Positions 26,833 to 34,237 of a stretch of DNA of 64,000 nt are shown here, in pieces. Within the stretch, counting starts at the first letter, position 1. The number at the start of each line of letters is the position of its first letter. The stretch is taken from positions 4,300,676-4,364,675 of the forward strand of contig NZ_CP147012.1 of NCBI RefSeq assembly GCF_037126285.1. The letters run 5' to 3'. The position numbers and the translations under genes are program-made. Origin of the DNA: Bernardetia sp. MNP-M8. Its GTDB lineage: Bacteria > Bacteroidota > Bacteroidia > Cytophagales > Bernardetiaceae. The notes beneath the pieces are model-generated. The model was given only the letters and a program-made list of their open reading frames with translations. It made no database searches and was not told the DNA's origin.

Positions 26833-27666
26833 ATGCAAAAATCAAGACGTATAAGTATTGCAAAAGATACCGTTGAGGTAATCAAAAATGGTTTTTATAT
26901 CAATCAGAAAAATGAAAAAGTAGATATTTCAGAAATTCAAGAATACGCACAGAGAAATTCAGAGCTTTTTGAAGCAAACGATAATTTTATGTTAGAAGCT
27001 CATTATGAGCCTTTAAAAAGTGTAAAAAAAAAGTATTATACTCAAAACGAATCGGTTATGGTCGTCATTGATAATCTGTTGAAGGCGAATAATGAACCTG
27101 TTTTTTGTCTAAATTTTGCTTCTGCCAAAAATATTGGAGGTGGTTTTCTGACAGGTGCACAAGCACAAGAGGAATCTATCGCACGAGTAACGGGACTTAG
27201 TGCATGTTGCTTTGAGTTTTTTGAAGAATATTATCAGTTTCATCGCAGTCGAAAAAGTATGCTTTATACTGATACGATGATTTATTCGCCTAACGTTCCG
27301 ATTTTTAAAAATGATGAAGGAGAATATTTAGACAAACCACAAAAAGTAAGTATTCTGACTTCGGCTGCCGTAAACGCAGGAGTGGTAAAATGCCAAGAAA
27401 GAGATAAAATAGAGCAAATTATTCCTGTTATGTATCAGCGAACCGAAAAAGTATTGGCTATCGCTCATCGTAACGGCTACAAAAATTTAGTTTTGGGTGC
27501 GTGGGGCTGTGGTGTTTTTCAAAACGAACCTGCTGATATTGCCAAGATTTTTCACGACCTTTTGACTACAAAATTTGAAAACTGCTTCGAAGAAGTTGTC
27601 TTTGCCATCAAAACCAATCAAGAAAAAATTATTAATCCTTTTTTGAAGTATTTTCCTGAATATTAA
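26833..27666 (+). CDS. Bacterial-type poly(ADP-ribose) glycohydrolase-like macrodomain protein (TIGR02452)
   Basis: 277 residues. The N-terminal RRISIAKDTVEVIKNGFY is typical of TIGR02452. The PARG signature is clear: NFASAKNIGGGFLTGAQAQEE, with Gly102-104 and the QEE glutamates at 113-114. YSPNVPIFKND and SAAVNAG follow, then NLVLGAWGCGVFQNEP near the ADP-ribose site. It should remove ADP-ribose from protein or nucleic acid. It follows the nuclease/NTPase gene by 77 bp on the same strand with no terminator between, so co-transcription is likely. It ends at a hairpin near 27695. Confidence 0.85.
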   Translation: MQKSRRISIAKDTVEVIKNGFYINQKNEKVDISEIQEYAQRNSELFEANDNFMLEAHYEPLKSVKKKYYTQNESVMVVIDNLLKANNEPVFCLNFASAKNIGGGFLTGAQAQEESIARVTGLSACCFEFFEEYYQFHRSRKSMLYTDTMIYSPNVPIFKNDEGEYLDKPQKVSILTSAAVNAGVVKCQERDKIEQIIPVMYQRTEKVLAIAHRNGYKNLVLGAWGCGVFQNEPADIAKIFHDLLTTKFENCFEEVVFAIKTNQEKIINPFLKYFPEY

Positions 27667-27693
27667 AGTGCTTTATGAAACAATGTCAAAATA

Positions 27694-27730
27694 AAAAAAG
27701 CAAAATCTAAAAATAGAATTTGCTTTTTGA
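27694..27730. terminator. Bidirectional terminator between the PARG and lipoprotein genes
   Basis: AAAAAGCAAAATCTA pairs, with one mismatch, with TAGAATTTGCTTTTT. It lies between two convergent genes. Confidence 0.65.
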
Positions 27731-27778
27731 TAAATACTTTCTTACCCAAAGTAAATTTTTACTACTACTATCAAAAAA

Positions 27779-28291
27779 CTAGATTTTTACATTAAATTTC
27801 CCTTCTGTAATTGTTCTTGTTTCAGAGCCATTACTTCCAGTAAATTCAAATGTTCCTTTTGCTCTTCCATCTGCTACTTCTGTGATATTGACTTGTCCAC
27901 TTCCCAAAATAAAGTTTGCTGTAAAAATTTTATCAGCTGTAGTTCCTTCTGACCAAACAGCAGTACTTGCTGGCGAATTAAAAGTATATGTCCCTGTTCC
28001 TTGATAATCTGCAATAACAATATTAATCTGACGAACTGAAGAAGAAGAGTTTGCTGTTCCTGCAAAAGTAAAAACACCACCCGAAATGGTTGCTTGTACA
28101 GCTAAAGTAGCTTCAAAAGCTTGTCCATCTACTTTTGCAGACATACTTCCTCCTGCTAATTCTGTTCCTTCGTTTGGATTTTCATCCTCGTCATCATCTT
28201 TACAGCCTACAAAAGCTATTGAACAAACTAAAAGAAGAATGAATAATTTGCTAAAATTAAATGCTGAAAATATTTTTTTTGTGGTTTTCAT
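27779..28291 (-). CDS. Small lipoprotein (DUF6252-like)
   Basis: 170 residues. The signal ends with lipobox FVGC, Cys30, followed by an acidic linker (KDDDEDENPNEG). The mature domain is all-beta: SMSAKVDGQAFEATLAVQA, INIVIADYQGTGTYTFN and a final TRTITEGKFNVKI. This pattern is common in Bacteroidota DUF6252-type lipoproteins of unknown function. It is transcribed toward the PARG gene and separated from it by a shared terminator. Confidence 0.75.
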   Translation of the reverse strand: MKTTKKIFSAFNFSKLFILLLVCSIAFVGCKDDDEDENPNEGTELAGGSMSAKVDGQAFEATLAVQATISGGVFTFAGTANSSSSVRQINIVIADYQGTGTYTFNSPASTAVWSEGTTADKIFTANFILGSGQVNITEVADGRAKGTFEFTGSNGSETRTITEGKFNVKI

Positions 28292-28560
28292 AAATTTGGT
28301 GTTTTAAGATTTTGTAAAAATTATCTTTTTTGTATAAAACTATAAAACAAATTTACAAGTCTTTTGAAACAAAGTCCATACGTAGTTTTGGGTATTTTTA
28401 AAGGTTATTACGGTTATTTTTGTATAACAGTCTTCTAGACTGTTGAATTTGATAAAATACTGTTTTTGATGTTCAGACTGGAAGTCCTTTAGGTTTGTAG
28501 TTATTATGTAAAGTTGCAAAATCAATGTTTTTTTCTTTTTTTGTAATAAAGAAAAAACGT
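28292..28560. other. Gene-free stretch, probable left side of an integrated element
   Basis: I see no gene. It contains one short hairpin, AACAGTC...GACTGTT near 28424-28442, with a partly similar CAGACTGGAAGTCC later. The next open frame to the right lacks a normal start, which is consistent with an element boundary near 28560. Confidence 0.4.
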
Positions 28561-28640
28561 GGCAGAAAAATAGGCGAATTATTGGAAGTCTAGGAGATAA
28601 AGGCAGAATTGTTGATGTTCTACCAGCAGCTGATATAAGA

Positions 28641-28829
28641 ATGACACCAGCTACAACAGGTATTTTAATTACTTCCGTACAACATAATTTTTACAGAAAT
28701 GTAGAAAAAGTAAGCGATGAAGAAGGCAACGAATATCCTACTGTTGAATTAGCTATCCAATATCTAACTGAAAATTTAGGACTTTCCAAAACAGAAGAAA
28801 CAAGAGAATTTTCAGACGAATTCTCTTAA
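28641..28829 (+). pseudogene. Small phage-like ORF, probably truncated at its 5' end
   Basis: From the ATG at 28641 it encodes 62 residues. The same frame is open upstream to 28512 and reads coding-like residues (RRIIGSLGDKGRIVDVLPA) with no ATG, GTG or TTG, so the true N-terminus seems lost or frameshifted. A different frame just upstream reads KKKRGRKIGE from an ATG at 28525, which would join if one frameshift were present. It leads a four-gene cassette on the plus strand. I do not recognise the family. Confidence 0.4.
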
Positions 28830-28867
28830 AAAAACAACTATTAAAAACCACTTACTTAAAAAATATT

Positions 28868-29269
28868 ATGGGACAAATCACAACCCTATCAAACGATTCT
28901 TTACTAGATAATGTCAAAAAAGGCGTTACAGCAGCTAAATTAAAAGCTATTCATACGCTTATTGATACTGAAATTACAAATAAAACAACTGAAATTTTAC
29001 GACCTGTTTCAGTTGTTGGAACTTCTACAAGTTCTATTTTGAATGTTGCTAATCCTTATCCTTCAAATACGCTTTCAAAAATAGCTATCTACAAACAAAT
29101 TTATGTCAATGGAGTGGACACAGAAATAGGCTATGAGGAAAAAATACCTACAAAAATTACTAAAAATGTAGCCTTAACAAACGATAGCTACAAAATTGAA
29201 GGACTTGATGATGGAAAATATCATGTTGTATTCAATCCAGCAGCTACATTTATTCCTTATACAGTTTAA
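28868..29269 (+). CDS. Hypothetical phage-like protein, paralog 1 of a three-gene cassette
   Basis: 133 residues, no signal or membrane segment. N-terminus MGQITTLSNDSLLDNVKKGV. The C-terminal half (LSKIAIYKQIYVNG ... YKIEGLDDGKYHVVFNPAATFIPY) is similar in layout to the C-termini of the genes at 29323-30151 and 30217-30609: a short beta-rich module ending in G.Y.VVF..A. It is 38 bp after the preceding ORF. It could be a tail-tip or other virion component; that is a guess from company and style. Confidence 0.5.
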   Translation: MGQITTLSNDSLLDNVKKGVTAAKLKAIHTLIDTEITNKTTEILRPVSVVGTSTSSILNVANPYPSNTLSKIAIYKQIYVNGVDTEIGYEEKIPTKITKNVALTNDSYKIEGLDDGKYHVVFNPAATFIPYTV

Positions 29270-29322
29270 TTAACCAATAAAGAATAATTAAAAAAAATAC
29301 TTACTTAAAAATAATTGGAACA

Positions 29323-30151
29323 ATGGGGGCAATAAAAATAATATCCGACCAAGTCATACTTGATAATGACAAAGAACTTATCACACCAGCAGTAGATAAG
29401 ACAAGTAAATGATGTGATTGATGCACAAGTAGAAGCTGCAAATACTTCTATCACTACAATCAACGAAAGTATTAATACTTTAAATAGTGGAGTTATTCCG
29501 AATGGTGTAACAACAGGACAGTTACTAGCAAAGGCATCAAATACGGATAAAGATACAGCTTGGGTAGACCCTCCTACTGGAGGTGGAGGAGTTAGTGGCG
29601 ATTTTCTACCCATAATTGGAGGAGTAATGACTGGAGATATTGACATGAGTGGTAGTTATATTTCAGGAGTAAATGGAATCTCAACGAATGATGAAACACC
29701 AGATGCCGTAGCTATTAATTTACAACAACGTCTTTTTCATTGCTTTAATGGCGTTCCTTTTGGTTATCACAGTGATTACTCTGCAAATTATACAGCAAGA
29801 AGTATTGTTGATAAAGCCTATGTAGATTCAAAAACTAAAACAGTATTTGCAGATATAGTAGCTGGAGTAATTGAAGTAGATTGTCCGTTTGCTGATTCAC
29901 AAGGCATTTCTTCTAACATTGCTCATCTTGATATTTATCTCATGAATTTAGCAGGAAACCAAATTCTTTCACTTTCACATTTGAGTAAGTTTGCTTCTTT
30001 TACTCGTTCGGTAGGTCTTAATCCAATTTATACTATTACACTAGAAAATGACCAACCTCAAACTGGCACATGTCAAATTGTATTTACAGCAGCACCTTTC
30101 CTAATCATAGATGATTCTGGAGGGAATCAACCTCCACAGGGAGCAGGTTAA
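29323..30151 (+). pseudogene. Phage-tail-like protein, paralog 2, with one frameshift
   Basis: An ATG at 29323 opens with MGAIKIISDQVILDNDKELITPAVDK and then hits TGA within a few codons. A second frame, offset by one base, continues QVNDVIDAQVEAANTSITTI to 30151. Removing one A at about 29401 joins them into roughly 275 residues. The N-terminal helix and later TDKDTAWVDPPTGGGG and MTGDIDMSG patches look like tail-fibre proteins. The C-terminus (CQIVFTAAPFLIID) matches the two sibling genes. The cause could be a real mutation, a sequencing error or programmed frameshifting. Confidence 0.55.
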
Positions 30152-30216
30152 TTTTAATTCAAATTCAAATCTTTGTGCTTTAGTATTTTATTCACTTATT
30201 TATTTCAATCAAAAAA

Positions 30217-30609
30217 ATGACAACAACAACAACCACAACCACAACTATTACTACTGTAGTAGAAGAGTGTTGCAACGAGCAAAACAAAACAGTAATAGGC
30301 GAATGTGTAAATAATGTAATTTACTTACCATGCCCTTTCACAGATGAAAATGGAGTATGTGATACTCTTTCTATTATCTCTGTGTATAAACAAAATTATA
30401 CAGCTCAAAGTCCGAACGCCATGGTCTCCATGACAGAGCAAAAAATCTGTGCAATTGAGCGTGGTGTTGGATTGAATCTTGGTTATCGCATTGAGCTAGA
30501 AAATGTAGAAGATGGAAAGTACCAAGTCGTATTTGCTTCAGCTAAATATGTACCTCATGACCCTCCTGCTGGATTTGGAGGGGCGCAACCTGTTGGTGAT
30601 ATAGGTTAG
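30217..30609 (+). CDS. Poly-Thr-headed phage-like protein, paralog 3
   Basis: 130 residues. It begins with Met followed by nine Thr, Ile, two Thr and VVEECC, encoded by ACA/ACC repeats at 30217-30255. The body has five cysteines in the first half (EECCNEQ, GECVNN, LPCPF, VCDTL). The C-terminal module SIISVYKQNYTA ... DGKYQVVFASAKYVP aligns by eye with the genes at 28868 and 29323. It ends before a clear terminator. The shared module suggests interchangeable structural or binding proteins of a decayed phage or phage-like element. Confidence 0.55.
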   Translation: MTTTTTTTTTITTVVEECCNEQNKTVIGECVNNVIYLPCPFTDENGVCDTLSIISVYKQNYTAQSPNAMVSMTEQKICAIERGVGLNLGYRIELENVEDGKYQVVFASAKYVPHDPPAGFGGAQPVGDIG

Positions 30610-30640
30610 AACGATTAGAACTAAAAAAAGGTAATTATAC

Positions 30641-30674
30641 AAAAAGCTATGTTTGAAAAAATGTAGCTTTTTTT
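30641..30674 (+). terminator. Terminator of the phage-like cassette
   Basis: AAAAAGCTA at 30641-30649 pairs with TAGCTTTTT at 30664-30672, with further T residues. Confidence 0.75.
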
Positions 30675-30675
30675 A

Positions 30676-30700
30676 TTGTGTATGTTAAGGGCATACACAA
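30676..30700. repeat. Perfect 9-bp inverted repeat beside the integrase gene
   Basis: TTGTGTATG at 30676-30684 and CATACACAA at 30692-30700, with a 7-nt loop. It lies between the cassette terminator and the integrase 3' end. It could be a minus-strand terminator or a recombinase site. Confidence 0.45.
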
Positions 30701-30724
30701 ATTAAAAGTTTACTTATTACTTAA

Positions 30725-31885
30725 CTATTTATTTCTGAATACTCTATTAAATTCGTCTTGTACCCCCCAAGTATGAATCATTTTAGCATAAACCTTCTCT
30801 GTTGTTTTGATACTACTATGACCTAAAACTTTTGAAACTACATCTAAACGAACACCACTATTTAAGAAAAAAGCTCCAGCTGTATGCTTTCCAAAATGCG
30901 AGCGTATGTATTTATCAATATTTGCCCTATACATACAAATACGTATATTTTGATTATATTTATTGTTTACGGTTGGATTAGTTTCATACCCTAGCTTATC
31001 AAGTAACTGTATAGCTTGTGGCAATAAAGGTATATAATGAGTTTCTCCTGTCTTACCTCGTTTTTGTAAAATCCATTCCCAGTTATTTTCGACAGTGTGA
31101 TTTTCTTTTACATCAAAATCTTTAAGTTCTCAATAACTCAAAGAAGTATAACATTGAACTAAAAATAAATCTCTAGCTAATTCTAAATGCTGTTCTCTTT
31201 CTGAAAAGGTAAGTTTTGCAAGCCGTTCTAATTCTTCACTTGTCAGATATACATAGTCCCTTTTCTCGTGCTTAATATTTAGTTTATATTTAGCAACGGC
31301 ATCCTTTTCTATCATGTCCATACTATAACCAAGTTTTACGGCTGCCTTTATTCTAGCTAAAGATTTTTCTAAATATTCGGTGGATTTTATTTTTTTACTC
31401 TCCAACATAAATGTTTTTAGCTGTTCTAACTGTTTATAGTTAAAATTTCTAGCTTCCATAAAAGGAGTTTTGATAGATTCAAGATAAGGAATAAGCCAGT
31501 TTTCTTTGAAGTCATTATAAATAGATATTGTTCCTTCTGAAACGCTTGATTTTTTCTTTTCTACAAAAAAATCATATAAATCTACCATTGAAATTTGAGG
31601 ACTTTGTTTTTCTAAATAAAAGTCTGCTATTTCTTGAATATTTGATATTGTACTTCTGTATCTATTGAAAATATCTGTTAGGTCAGCTCTCAAGCTATCC
31701 AACGCATCATTAACAGGTTTAGCATTTTGTCCAGTTGCATATTTGCGCTTCCAAAACTTTTCATTGACACGTATTCCAGAAGATGCTTTTTTAGAACGCT
31801 GTCCTTGATAGGAAACATACCAGTAAATTACTGCTAATCCGTTCTTAGCCTTTTGGTCTTTTCGGAGAGAAAAAACAACATTCAT
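30725..31885 (-). pseudogene. Tyrosine integrase broken by an in-frame TGA
   Basis: One frame runs from the ATG at 31885 to 30725 (386 codons), interrupted by TGA at 31130-31132. The N-terminal part holds an arm-binding domain (VIYWYVSYQGQRSKKASSG) and a SAM-like core-binding domain. The stop falls in CYTSLSY(stop)ELKDF, where the first catalytic motif sits; the Arg position is Ser, as in CTnDOT IntDOT. The second part has the catalytic Lys (KTGETHYIPLL), SHFGKHTAG with Lys where HxxR is expected, LGHSSIKTTEKVYAK and the nucleophile Tyr. It is a likely dead relic of the adjacent element. Confidence 0.85.
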
Positions 31886-32013
31886 AAAGCGATTTTTTTA
31901 AACATACTATTTTTGTTTTAATGGTAAATAAATGAGGCGCAAAAGTACAGTAACCTATTTTATTTAACAGTAACCCAAATAGTATATATCATACATAGAT
32001 ATATAAAAAATAA

Positions 32014-32043
32014 AAAAGGCTAGTAGAATAATCTACTAGCCTT
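32014..32043 (-). terminator. Terminator of the Ser-Pro-Arg tRNA operon
   Basis: A 12-bp stem, AAGGCTAGTAGA with TCTACTAGCCTT, is followed on the minus strand by a T-rich run. It lies just downstream of tRNA-Arg. Confidence 0.85.
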
Positions 32044-32091
32044 CTTTGTCGCTTTCAACAGACATATTTAAAGACTGAAAAAACATTTAGT

Positions 32092-32163
32092 GATTCCTTC
32101 AGGACTCGAACCTGAAACCTACTCCTTAGAAGGGAGTTGCTCTATCCAGTTGAGCTAAGGAAC
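32092..32163 (-). tRNA. tRNA-Arg (anticodon TCT)
   Basis: On the minus strand the acceptor GTTCCTT pairs with AAGGAAT. The D arm is GCTC...GAGC, the anticodon stem is ACTCC/GGAGT with loop CTTCTAA, and the T arm is CAGG TTCGAGT CCTG. The anticodon is TCT. It is last of three tRNAs on this strand. Confidence 0.9.
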
Positions 32164-32251
32164 CAATCTATAAAACAAAAAAATTGCTAGATTAAAAATA
32201 AATTTATACTAGATAAATTAGTTTTACGACTAACAATTTTTTATATTTTGG

Positions 32252-32326
32252 TCGGGATAGCAGGATTCGAACCTGCGACCTCCACTTCCCAAAAGTGGCG
32301 CGATGACCGGACTACGCTACATCCCG
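32252..32326 (-). tRNA. tRNA-Pro (anticodon TGG)
   Basis: The acceptor CGGGATG pairs with TATCCCG; the anticodon stem is CCACT/AGTGG with loop TTTGGGA; the T arm is GCAGG TTCGAAT CCTGC. The anticodon TGG reads proline. Confidence 0.92.
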
Positions 32327-32370
32327 ATTGATAATTAATAAAAATAATATTTATAGTTTATTAATTATTG

Positions 32371-32457
32371 TAGAGAGGAAGGGATTCGAACCCCCGGTAC
32401 CCTTACGAGTACAACACCTTAGCAAGGTGCCGCTTTCGACCACTCAGCCACCTCTCT
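32371..32457 (-). tRNA. tRNA-Ser (anticodon GCT)
   Basis: Class II tRNA with a long variable arm. The acceptor AGAGAGG pairs with CCTCTCT; the anticodon loop is TTGCTAA between GCACC and GGTGT; the T arm contains GGG TTCGAAT CCC. The anticodon GCT reads serine. Confidence 0.92.
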
Positions 32458-32493
32458 ATATTTTATTCTTGCTTTTGTTTTCGTATCTGAGTG

Positions 32494-32525
32494 CAAAACT
32501 ACAACTAAATTAGTTTAGTTCCAAA
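32494..32525 (-). promoter_or_regulatory. Promoter of the tRNA Ser-Pro-Arg operon
   Basis: On the minus strand: TTTG (32525-32522), a 20-nt spacer, then TAGTTTTG (32501-32494). This fits the Bacteroidota housekeeping consensus and lies about 37 nt before tRNA-Ser. Confidence 0.65.
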
Positions 32526-33110
32526 TCAAATTAAAAATTTATTTAGAATAATTTAATTCATTATTAATATTGCTAGTTCAGTTAAAAACAATTGGTATTT
32601 TTATACCATTTTTCCCTTTTGGTGATGCAAAGTAAGTAACTATTTTTGACATACACAAACAAAAATTATTTTATTTCTAATAAAAAAACTTTATTTGTAA
32701 TCAAAGATATTAAAAAATGGTTCTAAATTATTCGTTATCAATTTGTTAGAGATTACAATATGTTTTAATTTTTTTTCTGATTTGCTCAAATATTTTTCTA
32801 AAATCAGGCAAAGTTTAATTTAGGTTTCAAAAATAAATTTCAGTTGATTATACCTTATCATAAAATGGTTATGTATATTTGCACCTAAATAGCAATTCAA
32901 AATTAGTTTTGCATTGCATGTTTAAATTGGTCTATTCAAATGCAGGTTTAATTAAATCAATAATTCAAAGTCTCATAAAATATATATTTTATTTAATGAG
33001 AAGCTAGAATAAAATAGATACATTTTTTAAAATATATTCAAACTATTTTAATATTATAAAAAGCTTGTTTGGGATATATAATTTAAGCCTTTTTCTTTAA
33101 AAATACTCTT
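32526..33110. other. Gene-free AT-rich stretch upstream of the PhyH gene
   Basis: No open frame of note. TATATTTG at 32874-32881 is a candidate -7 box for the PhyH gene, which would then have an unusually long leader of about 225 nt. I see no riboswitch that I recognise. Confidence 0.4.
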
Positions 33111-34130
33111 ATGCAAAATATAAAAGACAATTCAGTAGATAATTTTTATGAATCTCCTGCTCCTCATGGTGGAACTTTTGAAGTTCCTATAAATTATGAC
33201 GCTCAAAATGATGTTTATGATACATTAACTACTCCTGCTATACAAAAAGAATATTACGAAAAAGAGGGGTATCTGATTATTCGTAACCTGATTCCTGAAT
33301 CACTTTGTGATGCAGCTAAAGAAGCATTTGATAAGGAAGTAAAATCATATCAAGGTTATATTTATAGACAGGCTTCTGCCAATCCAGAAAAACATAAATT
33401 GACGGATTATCAGTATATGATTAATTCTATTCTCAATATTCAATCTTTAGATAAAAATAAGTTTCCAGTTTTCAGAGAAAAAGGAATGGAAATATTGACC
33501 TGTAAAGAATTCAAATCAGCTTTAAACAATTTAATGTCTGATGATCCAAAATTAGTTCAGAGTATGTATTTTGAAGGAAACCCAGCTACTTGGGCGCATC
33601 AAGATAGTTATTACTTAGACTCTTCAGAATTGGGTCGAATGGTGGGAACTTGGATAGCTATTGAAGATATTGCACCAGGAGCAGGGCGTTTTTATGTTTA
33701 TCCAAAAAGTCATTTGATTGATATGGAAAAAAATGGTGGTGATTTTGATATTGCTTTCAATCATGATAAATACAAAAAATTAGTTGTGGATATTATTCAT
33801 CAATTCAAATTAGAATGTAGCGCACCTGTTTTGAGAAAAGGGGATGTTCTTTTTTGGCATGGAAAAACAATTCATGGAAGCCTTGCTACTACTCAACCCG
33901 AACATTCTCGTTCTTCTTTTACAGGACATTATATTCCTACTTCTACCGATTTTTTACAATACCAATCTCGCATCAAAAAATTGAATCTTAAAAAAGTAAA
34001 CGGAATTGATGTAAACTTTCCAAAAGACCAAAATGAGAGCCTTAACCGTTTGATTTTGAATGTAGAAACTACATTTCCTACTGCTTTTCAGATGGCTAAA
34101 AAATTAGCTATCAAATTAGTTACTAAATAA
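33111..34130 (+). CDS. Phytanoyl-CoA dioxygenase (PhyH) family oxygenase
   Basis: 339 residues. Fe(II)/2-oxoglutarate oxygenase of the PhyH family. The N-terminal EKEGYLIIRNLIPESLCD is typical. The iron triad is visible: His163-x-Asp165 in WAHQDSYYL, and His255 in WHGKTIHGSL. The 2-oxoglutarate Arg is probably Arg267 in EHSRSSFTGHYIP. Such enzymes hydroxylate or halogenate small molecules. It is followed 107 bp later by a carbamoyltransferase on the same strand, a pairing seen in natural-product tailoring. The substrate is unknown. Confidence 0.88.
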   Translation: MQNIKDNSVDNFYESPAPHGGTFEVPINYDAQNDVYDTLTTPAIQKEYYEKEGYLIIRNLIPESLCDAAKEAFDKEVKSYQGYIYRQASANPEKHKLTDYQYMINSILNIQSLDKNKFPVFREKGMEILTCKEFKSALNNLMSDDPKLVQSMYFEGNPATWAHQDSYYLDSSELGRMVGTWIAIEDIAPGAGRFYVYPKSHLIDMEKNGGDFDIAFNHDKYKKLVVDIIHQFKLECSAPVLRKGDVLFWHGKTIHGSLATTQPEHSRSSFTGHYIPTSTDFLQYQSRIKKLNLKKVNGIDVNFPKDQNESLNRLILNVETTFPTAFQMAKKLAIKLVTK

Positions 34131-34237
34131 TTCTTTTTACATAAAAATATATTAATGTCTAAGTTTTTATAAGTGTTTTGGTTTTATCAAAACATAGTAA
34201 AATACTTAGACTTTTTGCTATTCTTAACTATTCACAC

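Noticed and set aside
30725-31885. Reading the integrase TGA as selenocysteine or reassigned Trp
   Set aside because: Other genes use TGA as a normal stop, no SECIS-like element is evident, and the HFGK change independently suggests decay.
32328-32513. 61-codon plus-strand frame
   Set aside because: It overlaps tRNA-Ser in antisense; the VERKGFEPPVPLR-type sequence is typical of translated antisense tRNA.
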